A DNA stretch of 33,775 bases from Planctomycetia bacterium (GTDB lineage: Bacteria > Planctomycetota > Planctomycetia > Pirellulales > UBA1268), in assembly GCA_009919445.1 (NCBI GenBank), contig RGBY01000002.1, positions 1-33,775 of the forward strand. The letters run 5' to 3'. Under the pieces are notes generated by a model. It was not told the origin of the DNA. It saw only the letters and a program-made list of their open reading frames with translations, and made no database searches. The first letter of the stretch is position 1; each line of letters starts with the position of its first letter. Shown here piece by piece: positions 7,555 to 16,419 of this stretch. The position numbers were made by a program, and so were the translations under genes.

Positions 7555-9891
7555 ATGGGGCTTTCCTTCCTCAACTGGCTGTTGCTGGGCGGTATCACAC
7601 TGGTTGCAGTGCCGATTGTGCTGCACCTGTTGATGCGGCGGAAGCCTGTTCCCCATGCCTTTCCAGCGATGCGATTCCTGCAGATCAAGGCCAAGGAAAC
7701 ACGCCGCCGGCTCAAACTCCAGCACCTCTTGTTGTTGCTCGTGCGGGTGGCAGTGATTTTGCTGTTGGCGTTGGCGTTGGCTCGGCCGGTCCTCCGGGGA
7801 AGTGGCTGGCTGGCGACTGGGGAAGGTCCGGTGGCGGTTGCCTGTGTGATTGATACGGCTCCACGGATGCTGCTGCGGGAAGGGAATCAGACTCGGCTGG
7901 ATGTCGTTTCGGAGTTGGCGGCCGACCTTTTTGCCAAGTTGCCCCGGGAAAGCATGATTGCAGTGGTCGATACTGCCGGCAGTGGTGCCGCCTTCTCGCC
8001 GAGTCGCGCTGCAGCCAGTAGCCGTATTGAACGGCTCACCGCTGCGTCATCTGTAGGGGGATTGCCGGTCGCCCTAGCAGATGCAGCTCGTTTGCTGGAG
8101 TCAGCGCCGTTGCCACACCGAGAACTCTATGTCTTCACGGACCTCTCCCGTGGCGGCTGGGAGCGGCCAATCCCACCAGATTGGGACGAGCTGCATCCTG
8201 GCATCAGTCTCTTTTTTGTCGATGTGGCAGCCAAGACGCCCCAGAACTTCGCAGTGGAAAATCTGGAACTGTCGGCAGAGCAGATTGCCGTGGGAAGCCC
8301 TGTCACGGTGACTGTCACAACCCGTCGGGTAGGCCCAGAAGCGACTCGATCAGTGGCGGTCGAACTACTTTCAGCCACTGGTGAGTTTCTCCGTCGAGGC
8401 GAAAAGCCCGTCGTCTGGCGGGAAGGTGAGCCAGGTCAGGTCCAGTTCGAACTTGGCGGCCTGGAGCCGGGTGTGCATCAGGGGCGGGTGGTGATCGACG
8501 GGGGCGACTCACTTGCGGCTGATGATGCCATCGATTTCACCATCGAAGTTGGCCCCTCTCCTCGAGTACTTGTGGCTGCCCCAGAACCGATTGAAACAAC
8601 CGGGCTCTTTTTCACAGAGGCCGTCGCGCCGCTTCCGCTGGTGCGGGCGGGGCGGAGTGACTTTACCGTTACGCTGGTCCCTTTTGCGGATCTGGAGACC
8701 GAGTCATGGGATGAGTTTCGGGGAATGGTGCTCCTTGATCCTCCGCCATTGCGACCAGGAACCTGGGGGCTTCTCCAACAGTGGATAAGTCAGGGAGGAG
8801 GTCTGGTCATCTGGCTGGGGCCGCAGGCAGGATCACCGGAAGCGTTTAGCACTCCCGCCAGCGAGGCAGTGCTAGGGGGGCGGCTGAAACGGGTCTGGCG
8901 GAATGCCGATCGTGGTAACTACCTCGCGCCCGCCGCGCTTGATCATCCTTTGCTGGCTGCCTTTCGTCGGGTGGCTGATGGTGTGCCCTGGCAGGATTTC
9001 CCTGTTTTCCGTCACTGGGAATTCCAGCCCACACCTCCTGACGACCGGGCTGATGGAGAGGCGGTCTTGCCTGCCATTCCACTCGTGTCTTACCGCAATG
9101 GGCTGTCGGCAGTTTTGGAAAAGCCACTCGGGCAAGGCCGGGTGATCGTGGTGACAACACCAGTGTCACAGCCAGCCAGCGATCCAGATGCATGGAACCT
9201 GCTGGCCACCGGCTTTGAGCCCTGGCCGTTTGTGATGTTGGCCAATGAAATGCTCAGCCATGCGGTATCGAGTCAGGATGACCTCAACATCACCTCGGGC
9301 GAAGTTGCCAGTTTGAGAATCGGGCGTCGTGATCTGCCTACAGTGACGGTACGAACCCCACTGGGCGACACTTTTCCGGCGGCCGTCGATCAACGACGGG
9401 GAACCATTGCCATTACCGCGACCCGACAGCCAGGTAGTTATGGTGTGCGATCAGGCGGTGATGTCGGAGGTCTTTCCCGTGGCTTTAGTGTGAGTCTGCC
9501 GCCAGCAGCGACCGATTTCCGACGCCTGCGTGAAGCCGAACTGTCGGCGGCACTTGGGCCCAACCACCGACTTGTGGCTGATATCGACAGCCTGGTTCGT
9601 GATGTCACCCGGGAACGGGTCGGCGTGGAATTATCGGGCTGGCTGCTGATGCTGGCGGCGGGCTTCCTTGCCTTCGACTGGGTGCTTGCCAACCGGTTCT
9701 ATGCGTCACGATCGGGAGCCGACCCTGAGGCTGGGGCAGCCGAGGTTTTTGCCGAAAGCCTTGCCGAAGCAAGTGGCAGTGAGGGGGCGGGAACTGCGGT
9801 CCTGCCGCCGCCGGTTCCATCGCTGCCCCTGCCAGCGTCTCCCCCGCCCCTACCTGCCGACTTTGGCCTGCCGACGGAGCCACAGTCATGA
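7555..9891 (+). CDS. BatA-like membrane protein with degenerate VWA domain
   Basis: 778 aa. An N-terminal BatA domain (MGLSFLNWLLLGGITLVAVP, then an HAFPAMRFL-type segment) and a second membrane helix (about 60-80) precede a VWA-like region. There the MIDAS position reads VIDTAPRMLL, so the DxSxS metal site is absent. A central beta-rich region is followed by a glutamine-amidotransferase-like part (RGMVLLDPPPLRPG, ISQGGGLVIWLGPQ). A C-terminal helix (GWLLMLAAGFLAFDWVLA) and a Pro-rich tail end the protein. The stop overlaps the next ATG (ATGA), which indicates translational coupling. It is likely an inner-membrane component working with the adjacent MoxR and DUF58 products. Confidence 0.88.
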   Translation: MGLSFLNWLLLGGITLVAVPIVLHLLMRRKPVPHAFPAMRFLQIKAKETRRRLKLQHLLLLLVRVAVILLLALALARPVLRGSGWLATGEGPVAVACVIDTAPRMLLREGNQTRLDVVSELAADLFAKLPRESMIAVVDTAGSGAAFSPSRAAASSRIERLTAASSVGGLPVALADAARLLESAPLPHRELYVFTDLSRGGWERPIPPDWDELHPGISLFFVDVAAKTPQNFAVENLELSAEQIAVGSPVTVTVTTRRVGPEATRSVAVELLSATGEFLRRGEKPVVWREGEPGQVQFELGGLEPGVHQGRVVIDGGDSLAADDAIDFTIEVGPSPRVLVAAPEPIETTGLFFTEAVAPLPLVRAGRSDFTVTLVPFADLETESWDEFRGMVLLDPPPLRPGTWGLLQQWISQGGGLVIWLGPQAGSPEAFSTPASEAVLGGRLKRVWRNADRGNYLAPAALDHPLLAAFRRVADGVPWQDFPVFRHWEFQPTPPDDRADGEAVLPAIPLVSYRNGLSAVLEKPLGQGRVIVVTTPVSQPASDPDAWNLLATGFEPWPFVMLANEMLSHAVSSQDDLNITSGEVASLRIGRRDLPTVTVRTPLGDTFPAAVDQRRGTIAITATRQPGSYGVRSGGDVGGLSRGFSVSLPPAATDFRRLREAELSAALGPNHRLVADIDSLVRDVTRERVGVELSGWLLMLAAGFLAFDWVLANRFYASRSGADPEAGAAEVFAESLAEASGSEGAGTAVLPPPVPSLPLPASPPPLPADFGLPTEPQS

Positions 9892-11087
9892 CAACCGGAG
9901 AGATGGTTCGTGATTTGACACTTGGCTTTGAGCCGGTCGGCTCGTGGCTGCTGTTTGTTTTGATTGCCGCGATTCTGGGCGGCGTGCTCTTCATGTTTGG
10001 CCCCGATACCAGCCGGCTCTCTCGGCGGGGCGGCCTGGTGCTGACACTGTTGCGACTGACGGCCATGATTTGCCTGCTTGTCTGCCTGCTCCGCCCCACG
10101 CTGGTTGGTACAGGCCGATCACTTCAGCAGGCGACCGTGCTGGTATTGGCTGACAGGTCGGAGAGCATGACGGTTGCCGATGGTCCTCACGGGCAGAGTC
10201 GCTGGGATCACCTCAGGCAGACACTTCAGTTAGCAACCCCGGCGGCCCAGCGAGCTGTCGACAAGGCTGGGGTCGATATTCACACCTGGGTCTTTGATCG
10301 AGAGTCTCGGGAACAGCCAGCAGTTCCAGGCCAGCTCTTTGATTTGGGTGACTGGCAACGCCTCGCCACGGTCGAGGAGACGGCCATCGGCGCCGCGCTC
10401 GAGGCTTCGCGGCGTGCGTTGGCGGATCAGCCCTTGGCGGGTGTGGTGCTTCTCAGCGACGGCGGGCAGCACGCTTATCCTCCACGTGACCTTCCCCCGC
10501 AGACCGAGGCGAGGCGATTGGGTGAGCGAGGCGTACCGCTTTGGGCGATTACCTTCGGCAGAGCCCGTGGTGCAGCCCAGTCACGAGATGCAGCGGTTCT
10601 CGGCCTATCAATTTCTGAGAAGGTTTTCCGTGGAAATGCTGTCGAGGTGGTTGGTCGAGTCCGGCTTGACGGCCTCAGCGACCGCGAAGCTGTTGTAAAG
10701 CTGCTGGTGGAGCAGGTCGACGGAGGGATGGCAGAGGTGGCCAGACGCCGTGTGCAGGCTGCAGGTGGCACGACGGAGGAAACGGTACGACTGGAATGGA
10801 CACCGGAGGCACTGGGAGAGCGAAAGGTCCAGCTTGTGGTTGAGCCAATCGAAGGAGAGACCGTTGCGACCAATAACGAGGTGTCAACCTTTGTCGATGT
10901 ACCATCCGAACCCGGGTTGAAGCCGGGGCGGGCATCGGTCTGCTTGGCGGCTTTCATGCCTTCGAAGCTGGTGGCTGGGGAAGTTCACCCCTGGGCAGTC
11001 TGCTGCCCTATGAAAAAGATCCACTTGCTCGACAGCAGTTTGGACAACCAATCCGCAACGATAATCATCTTCGTGGGCCACTCGTGA
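9888..11087 (+). CDS. VWA-domain membrane protein, N-terminal part of a disrupted gene
   Basis: 399 aa. Two N-terminal membrane helices (about 18-37 and 50-69) are followed by a VWA domain with intact MIDAS D89-R-S91-E-S93 and a second metal-site region (VVLLSDGGQHAYPP), then a beta-sandwich (about 220-335). Up to STFVDV (about residue 342) it resembles full-length planctomycete VWA/glutamine-amidotransferase-like proteins. After PSEPGLK the reading frame is wrong: the 50 or so last residues read as nonsense, while another frame from about 10916 gives VEAGAGIGLLGGFHAF, the amidotransferase-like part. About 60-80 residues expected between the two are missing. The 11084 gene is therefore the rest of the same ancestral gene. 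Its stop overlaps a GTG (GTGA at 11084), so reinitiation might still make the second half. Confidence 0.75.
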   Translation: MTTGEMVRDLTLGFEPVGSWLLFVLIAAILGGVLFMFGPDTSRLSRRGGLVLTLLRLTAMICLLVCLLRPTLVGTGRSLQQATVLVLADRSESMTVADGPHGQSRWDHLRQTLQLATPAAQRAVDKAGVDIHTWVFDRESREQPAVPGQLFDLGDWQRLATVEETAIGAALEASRRALADQPLAGVVLLSDGGQHAYPPRDLPPQTEARRLGERGVPLWAITFGRARGAAQSRDAAVLGLSISEKVFRGNAVEVVGRVRLDGLSDREAVVKLLVEQVDGGMAEVARRRVQAAGGTTEETVRLEWTPEALGERKVQLVVEPIEGETVATNNEVSTFVDVPSEPGLKPGRASVCLAAFMPSKLVAGEVHPWAVCCPMKKIHLLDSSLDNQSATIIIFVGHS

Positions 11088-11941
11088 TGTTGCCTGATCG
11101 ACGTTTTGGCGGTGTGACCATGCTGAGGCAGGGTGAAAGTCTGGCCGAATCGCTGGAGGTCTGGAAAGGTCTGCCGACACTCGATGGGGCCAATCGGCTG
11201 CCGCGGTTGCTGCCCATGGCCAAGCCGCTTGCGGAGACAGCTGATCATGTGCCGCTTCTGGTCGCTCGTGAATATGGGCTTGGCCGGGTGCTTGCCTTTG
11301 CGGCTGATTCCACCTGGCGGTGGGCGATGCAAGGAGCGGCTGACGCCCACCGACGGTTCTGGCGGCAGTTGGTGCTGTGGCTCGCCCGTCGTGACGATGC
11401 CGACGGTGAAACGTTGTGGCTTAAACTGGCTCGACGGCGAATCTCTGTTGGGAGCCCACTCGTTTTTGATGCTGGGATCACACGACCTGACGGTACGCTA
11501 GTCGAAGAGATTCCCCTGTCGGCGCAGGTTATGAACCCTGCTGGGCGGTCCTTGCCGCTTCGGCTCATTCGCAAAGGCGAAGCGTTCACCGGTGCCGTCC
11601 CCGCCTGTGGTGAGCCGGGTGACTGGAAAGTGATTGTTCGGTCGGGACCAGATGCAGAGGAACAGTCGGCCCGCTTCACGGTCTACCGGCAGGATCTTGA
11701 ACTGGCCAACCCGCGGGCCAATGGCTTGCTCATGAGTCAGATTGCCAGTGCGACCACCGGGGGTACCCGGCTACCAGAGGAACTGCCTGGAATCTTCGAT
11801 GATCTGGCGGAGCGACCAGCAGAATATGCCACGGTCGAGCAGTGGTCGTTCTCCATTTGGGATAACTGGTTCCTGTTGCTGCTTCTGACGGGCTGTCTCA
11901 GCATGGAATGGTTCTTAAGAAAACGCTGGGGCCTCGTCTGA
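11084..11941 (+). CDS. C-terminal part of the disrupted VWA/amidotransferase-like protein
   Basis: 285 aa from GTG 11084, or starting at the ATG at 11087. The same frame is open upstream to about 10916 and encodes family-like residues (GLLGGFHAFEAGGWGSSPLG). This start is therefore the first available one, not the natural N-terminus. Recognisable family segments include PLLVAREYGLGRVLAFAADS, TWRWAMQGAADAHRRFWRQL (about residues 77-96), VLWLARRDD and the final membrane helix plus MEWFLRKRWGLV, the standard end of this family. It may be expressed by reinitiation from the overlapping upstream stop, or it may be a dead remnant. Function of the intact family is unknown. It acts with MoxR, DUF58 and BatA-like products by context. 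Confidence 0.7.
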   Translation: MMLPDRRFGGVTMLRQGESLAESLEVWKGLPTLDGANRLPRLLPMAKPLAETADHVPLLVAREYGLGRVLAFAADSTWRWAMQGAADAHRRFWRQLVLWLARRDDADGETLWLKLARRRISVGSPLVFDAGITRPDGTLVEEIPLSAQVMNPAGRSLPLRLIRKGEAFTGAVPACGEPGDWKVIVRSGPDAEEQSARFTVYRQDLELANPRANGLLMSQIASATTGGTRLPEELPGIFDDLAERPAEYATVEQWSFSIWDNWFLLLLLTGCLSMEWFLRKRWGLV

Positions 11942-11994
11942 GCCAGGTTCAAGTCTGAGCCGGGGCCTCGTCCTGATTGGGCCGGCAACCTGGC
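11942..11994 (+). terminator. inverted repeat after the MoxR operon, possible terminator
   Basis: GCCAGGTT (11942-11949) pairs with AACCTGGC (11987-11994), with an inner GCCGG/CCGGC pair. CTGCCCTTTT follows. An 11-bp direct repeat GGGGCCTCGTC (11928-11938 and 11962-11972) overlaps it. Confidence 0.35.
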
Positions 11995-12184
11995 CTGCCC
12001 TTTTCGGTCAAGGAGGCAAGGCAGGCAAACTCGGCGCGAGGGGGAAGAGGAATCAGGAGTCTCTGCGGTGGCGAGTCGGCTAGCAGGCTGCTTTTCACCT
12101 TTAGTCCAGACAAGCACTCCTGCTACCGTCCCTGGCGAGGCTCGGCTTTCGGGCTTCTGCGGATTTGACAGCGGGAGATCGGCC

Positions 12185-13981
12185 GTGCCGAAACGACGCC
12201 CGATTCGTGACAAACTGCTCGTCGTGGGGCTGCTGGTCGGCTTCATGGTCTCACTTCTTTCTGCCAGTAGTTTTCTCGGGGTCTATTCGTACCGAAGGCT
12301 GGTTCGCGCCCTGAGCAGTCGAGCCACTGAATTGCCTCGAGCCAGTCACTTGGCAGCCTGTGTGGGTCAGTTGCGACTGGCCCATGTCCGGACGCTGGCG
12401 GCCGTTGATCTGGGCTTCTGGACAGAGCGTCCAGCACAGGCAGTGCCGCCCCCCAGCGTGCTTGAATCGGGAGAGCCCGATTTTCAACCGGCCAGCAATG
12501 GAGATGACGAAGTTGCGGAGAGAGACTGGGGTGAATCACCACCCCGCCCAAAGCCGCCAGCTACCGTTGTCGCGGGATCATTTTTGGACCAGGTTGCCCT
12601 CACCGCTGAAGCGCTGGATGCCTACTGTCGAGAGTTGGCTGCCGGTGAACTGGATGAACGTCCCTTCGGCGATCGAAGCCATGAACGAGACACAGCTCGC
12701 CAGATTGCCGCCGATCTCAAGGCAATCTGGCGTCTGGCCCGTGAGGCTTCAGAGGCAGCCACTCACCCAGCTGTTCCCCAAGAGGCTGCCGCGCTTGTTG
12801 ACGAACGGCTTCTCAAACTGACGGCCATTGGTTCCTATCTGGACTCACTGGCAAAGCTTTCAGCCACCCTGCCGACGTTTCTTCAGGCGCGGATGCATGA
12901 TCTGGCTTATGAGGTACGGGGTCGATACCGCACGCTGATCATCACCACCTGGGCAGCCGCATTGGCAGCAGTCATGCTGCTTGGAGCCCTTGGTGGGCTT
13001 ACCTATCGCTGGGTCTTCAAGCCCTTGCGGCAGCTGGGAAATGGGTCCCGGCGAATTGCTGCCGGTGACTTTGCCCATCGCATTGAACTCGATACCCGTG
13101 ACGAAATGGCGGAACTCGCCTCCGCGCTGAATGAAATGACCGATCGGTTTCAGGAAATTCGTGACGACCTCGATCGCCAGGTCCAGTTGCGAACGAAGGA
13201 AGTGATCCGGAGTGAGCAGCTGGCCAGTGTCGGATTCCTGGCCGCTGGTGTTGCCCATGAGATCAACAACCCGCTGGCCTCAATAGCCATGTGCGCAGAA
13301 TCGCTCGAAGATCGGCTGGGTGGTGAGGCCGATCCGGTGACAGTCCGGTATCTCCAGTTGATGCAGAATGAAGCCTTCCGCTGTAAGGGCATCACGGAAC
13401 GGCTCCTCGACTTTTCTCGAGTCGGTGAGGTGCGTCGCCAGGCAACTGCTCTGGGTGGTCTGGTGACAGATGTGGTCGACATGCTCGGGCATGTCGGTCG
13501 CTTTGCTGACAAAAGGGTGAGCATCGCCGAGGGGCCTGACGTGCTGGTGATGGCGAATCCGCAGGAACTGAAACAGGTTGTTCTCAACCTGCTGGTGAAT
13601 GCCTTTGACTCGATCGAAGCTGATGGTGAAGTTCACGTTTCGGTAGCCCGGGATGGGGACGAGGCGGTTCTGATTCTTGCCGATGATGGCTGTGGCATGA
13701 CTGCCGAAGTGCAGCAGCATCTCTTTGAGCCATTTTTTACCCGACGTGCCTCTGGCCTGGGGACGGGCCTTGGGCTTTCGATCGTCCATCGAATTGTGAC
13801 TGATCATGGCGGCAGGATTGAGGTGGCCAGCCCCGGCCCCGGCGCCGGGTCGACTTTTCGGGTCACCTTCCCTGTGGCGACGATTGGCATAACCTCTGTC
13901 GGTGAGGCTTCCGGCGGTGCAGCCGGCCGGACCACTGACACCCTCTCTCAGGAGCAGTCGCATGCCAGTCGGGCAGCCTGA
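12185..13981 (+). CDS. NtrB-like membrane sensor histidine kinase
   Basis: 598 aa from GTG 12185 (GGGAG 7-8 nt upstream); the upstream start at 12068 adds a Cys/Pro-rich stretch with no family character. Layout: helix 1 (about 10-30), a roughly 220-residue extracytoplasmic sensor region with a Pro/acidic insert, helix 2 (TLIITTWAAALAAVMLLGAL), HAMP, then DHp with phospho-acceptor His358 in GVAHEINNPLAS. The ATPase domain has N box QVVLNLLVNAFDSIE, G1 DDGCGM and G2 GTGLGLSI. It overlaps the next gene by 20 bp, and that gene is a sigma-54 response regulator, its expected partner. The input signal is unknown. Confidence 0.92.
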   Translation: MPKRRPIRDKLLVVGLLVGFMVSLLSASSFLGVYSYRRLVRALSSRATELPRASHLAACVGQLRLAHVRTLAAVDLGFWTERPAQAVPPPSVLESGEPDFQPASNGDDEVAERDWGESPPRPKPPATVVAGSFLDQVALTAEALDAYCRELAAGELDERPFGDRSHERDTARQIAADLKAIWRLAREASEAATHPAVPQEAAALVDERLLKLTAIGSYLDSLAKLSATLPTFLQARMHDLAYEVRGRYRTLIITTWAAALAAVMLLGALGGLTYRWVFKPLRQLGNGSRRIAAGDFAHRIELDTRDEMAELASALNEMTDRFQEIRDDLDRQVQLRTKEVIRSEQLASVGFLAAGVAHEINNPLASIAMCAESLEDRLGGEADPVTVRYLQLMQNEAFRCKGITERLLDFSRVGEVRRQATALGGLVTDVVDMLGHVGRFADKRVSIAEGPDVLVMANPQELKQVVLNLLVNAFDSIEADGEVHVSVARDGDEAVLILADDGCGMTAEVQQHLFEPFFTRRASGLGTGLGLSIVHRIVTDHGGRIEVASPGPGAGSTFRVTFPVATIGITSVGEASGGAAGRTTDTLSQEQSHASRAA

Positions 13982-15416
13982 TCAGAAACCTGACTCGGAA
14001 CGGTCACCGCGACGGCTCCGTCTGCTGTTTGCAGACGATGAGCCTTCAATTCAGGAACTCATGCGGCTGGAGTTGCCGCGGCTGGGGCATGAAGCGACGG
14101 TCTGCCCCGATGGAGCGACGGCGCTGGCAGCGCTTGAGAAGAGCGAATTCGACTGCATTGTCGTTGATCTTGATATGCCAGGCGTCGGTGGGCTGGAGGT
14201 TATCAGGCGGGGGCGTGAGATTGCCCCTGACACGGAAGCCGTGATCATCACCGGGAAGTCATCCCTCGAGACTGCGGTGGCTGCCCTGCGGCAAGGAGTC
14301 TTTGACTACCTCACCAAGCCCTGCAAACTGGTTGAGATCGAGGCGGTGTTGCAGCGGGTTCGGCGGAAACGAGAACTGACACTCAAGCTGCGGGCCCTCG
14401 AGCGGCGGGTGCGGCAGGCTGAAGGGAGCATGCAGCTTGTCGGCAGGGCCGCCGCCGTGGCCCGCATGCAAGATCTGGTGACCCGCGTGGCGGCCAGTGA
14501 AGCAACCGTCTTGGTACGTGGCGAAACGGGAACGGGCAAGGAGCTGGTTGCCCGTTCAATTCATGAGCAGAGCCCGCGGGCGACGGGGCCGCTGGTTATC
14601 ATCAACTGCGGTGGGCTTCCTGAACAGCTTGTGGAAAGTGAACTCTTTGGCCATCGGCGTGGTGCCTTCACCGGGGCCGATGAGCATCGAGCCGGGCTGT
14701 TTGAGGTGGCTGACGGTGGCACGCTATTCCTCGATGAGATCGGTGAACTGCCGCCTGCCCTCCAGTCACGCCTGCTACGCGTGCTTGAGTCGGGCGAGAT
14801 TCGTCGTGTCGGTGATAACCATCCCATAACCGTCGATGTGCGGGTTGTTTGTGCAACCCATCGTTCTCTTGAGGAGATGGTTGAAGCAGGAAACTTCCGA
14901 GAAGACTTGCTCTTTCGAATTAACACCTTTGAGATTGAGACACCGCCGCTACGGGATCGGCTGGATGACCTGCCGGAACTGATCGAGCATTTCGTGCGGC
15001 TACGCCGGCAAATTCCACCGGAGTCTCAGGTGGCCACGGCCGAAACGATCGCACGCCTACGGCAGCATCGTTGGCCGGGCAACATCCGGGAACTGGCCAA
15101 CTGTATTGAGCACGCCCTCGTGCTCTGTGACGACCTTCCTCTGGAGCCCCGCCACCTTCCCGGACGCATCCGGCGGGCAACTGGTGAATCGTTTCCACCG
15201 GACAACCAGCCGACAGCGTTCGCAGAAAAGAGCCAGCAGTCGCAGCAGGCACCACGGAGCCTCAAGGAGTTGGAGACAGAGGCCATCCTTTCCGGCCTGA
15301 CTCGCAATGCTGGCAACAAGTCACGGACGGCGGAAGAGTTAGGAATCAGCCTGAAGACCCTCTACAACAAACTCAATCAGCTCAACGAAACTGCCGCTGA
15401 TCGAACGGTTGCCTGA
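13962..15416 (+). CDS. NtrC-family sigma-54-dependent response regulator
   Basis: 484 aa from ATG 13962 (GGAG 8 nt upstream). Receiver domain (about 18-135): acidic pair D25-D26, phospho-acceptor D69 in VVDLDMPG, and K119 in YLTKPCK. AAA+ domain: Walker A GETGTGKE, the sigma-54 contact motif GAFTGA within FGHRRGAFTGADE, and Walker B GGTLFLDEIGELP. A Fis-type helix-turn-helix closes the protein (SRTAEELGISLKTLYNKLNQ). It should activate sigma-54 promoters when phosphorylated by the upstream kinase. The targets cannot be told from here; the upstream MoxR operon is a candidate only by position. It ends 14 bp from the convergent lexA stop. Confidence 0.94.
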   Translation: MPVGQPDQKPDSERSPRRLRLLFADDEPSIQELMRLELPRLGHEATVCPDGATALAALEKSEFDCIVVDLDMPGVGGLEVIRRGREIAPDTEAVIITGKSSLETAVAALRQGVFDYLTKPCKLVEIEAVLQRVRRKRELTLKLRALERRVRQAEGSMQLVGRAAAVARMQDLVTRVAASEATVLVRGETGTGKELVARSIHEQSPRATGPLVIINCGGLPEQLVESELFGHRRGAFTGADEHRAGLFEVADGGTLFLDEIGELPPALQSRLLRVLESGEIRRVGDNHPITVDVRVVCATHRSLEEMVEAGNFREDLLFRINTFEIETPPLRDRLDDLPELIEHFVRLRRQIPPESQVATAETIARLRQHRWPGNIRELANCIEHALVLCDDLPLEPRHLPGRIRRATGESFPPDNQPTAFAEKSQQSQQAPRSLKELETEAILSGLTRNAGNKSRTAEELGISLKTLYNKLNQLNETAADRTVA

Positions 15417-15430
15417 GGGGGATCCGCGCC

Positions 15431-16195
15431 TTAGGTCTTGCGGACAACTCCAGCCAGAACGCCGAGCACCTTGGCGTTGCGAACATAAATCGGTTTCATC
15501 GATGCGTTGGCTGGCTGCAGGCGGATACGGTCTCGCTCAGGGAACCATTGTTTCAGCGTGGCTTCACCATCGTCAGTCTGTGCGACAACAATATCACCCG
15601 AACGGGCAGAGTTGCGCTTTTCAATAATCACCCAGTCGCCGTCAGCAATCTGCGCATCGATCATGGAGTCGCCCATGACCTTGAGAACGAAGTGATCATC
15701 GCGATCAAAGAGTTCCTCAAAGTCGAAGCGTTCCTTCTGCTCTTCGGCAGCACGGAGTGTCCCTGCAGCAACCCAGCCAGCCATCGCCATGCCCCGGCTG
15801 TGTGGTGACTCGGTGACCAGTTCAATCGCACGTGACATGTTGCGGCCACGTGTGATGAGCCCCTTTTTCTCCAGTGCTTTGAGATGGCAGACGACGCCAT
15901 TTGGTGAGCGGATGTCAAAAGCCTGCCCAATCTCGCGAACAGTTGGCCCGAAACCGCGGGAATAGATCTTGTCGCGAATAAAGGCGTAGATCTCCATTTG
16001 GCGGGCGGTGGGCATGTCACCTGCATCCTGGCTTTCTTCACCAGTTCCGAGCAGGGCAACCAATTCTGGTGAAGGCCGTTTTGCTGGTGCATAGGCCCGT
16101 GCCCGCTTTGCAGCAGCGGGGCGTTTGGCGGCCTGGCCGGCCCCACGTTTTCCGCGGTGAGTGGCAGCTGAGGTGGATGCGTCAGAGCGGGGCAT
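15431..16195 (-). CDS. lexA: LexA repressor (SOS response) with long basic N-terminal extension
   Basis: 254 aa from ATG 16195 (AAAGG 7-8 nt upstream; another ATG at 16201 is too close to it). The winged-helix DNA-binding domain starts at about M61 (MPTARQMEIYAFIRD) with the recognition region PTVREIGQAFDIRSPNGVVC. The self-cleavage site is A139-G140 in AMAGWVAAG. The catalytic dyad is Ser177 (MGDSMID) and Lys215 (ATLKQWF), matching E. coli S119/K156 with an offset of about 58. The first 60 residues are Ala/Lys/Arg-rich and absent from E. coli LexA. An internal ATG at 16015 with AGGTG before it could give the normal-length protein. A strong promoter lies upstream at 16277-16304. Confidence 0.95.
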   Translation of the reverse strand: MPRSDASTSAATHRGKRGAGQAAKRPAAAKRARAYAPAKRPSPELVALLGTGEESQDAGDMPTARQMEIYAFIRDKIYSRGFGPTVREIGQAFDIRSPNGVVCHLKALEKKGLITRGRNMSRAIELVTESPHSRGMAMAGWVAAGTLRAAEEQKERFDFEELFDRDDHFVLKVMGDSMIDAQIADGDWVIIEKRNSARSGDIVVAQTDDGEATLKQWFPERDRIRLQPANASMKPIYVRNAKVLGVLAGVVRKT

Positions 16196-16276
16196 GGTCA
16201 TACCTTTACGTGGGAGGGAGCAAGATAGGTGAGCAGGAACAGGAGAGGGGGAAAGGGACACCTAATAGACATTTAT

Positions 16277-16304
16277 ATCTTACTATACGCGGGTTCACTG
16301 TCAA
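16277..16304 (-). promoter_or_regulatory. promoter of lexA
   Basis: On the minus strand a perfect TTGACA (16299-16304) is followed after 16 bp by TAAGAT (16277-16282), in an AT-rich island within GC-rich sequence. No clear E. coli-type or Gram-positive-type SOS box was seen; a half-site-like GAACCCGCGTAT lies in the spacer. Confidence 0.55.
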
Positions 16305-16353
16305 GGTCGGTGTCAGCCTAGGGGTGAACAGACCGGCTGGGTTTGGCCGGCGG

Positions 16354-16359
16354 TAGAAT
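16354..16359 (+). promoter_or_regulatory. putative -10 box (TAGAAT) for sppA
   Basis: TAGAAT matches five of six consensus bases; the -35 region is weak. A start point near 16366 leaves a leader of about 54 nt to ATG 16420 and argues against the 16363 start. Confidence 0.35.
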
Positions 16360-16419
16360 CAAATGCATGGTTTCATGGTCAGCAGCCTCAAGAGCGAATC
16401 GGTAACAAACGGAGTAGCG

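Noticed and set aside
12164..12169. TTGACA just before the histidine kinase
   Set aside because: Only 16 bp from the GTG start, so it cannot be the -35 box of a promoter serving that start.
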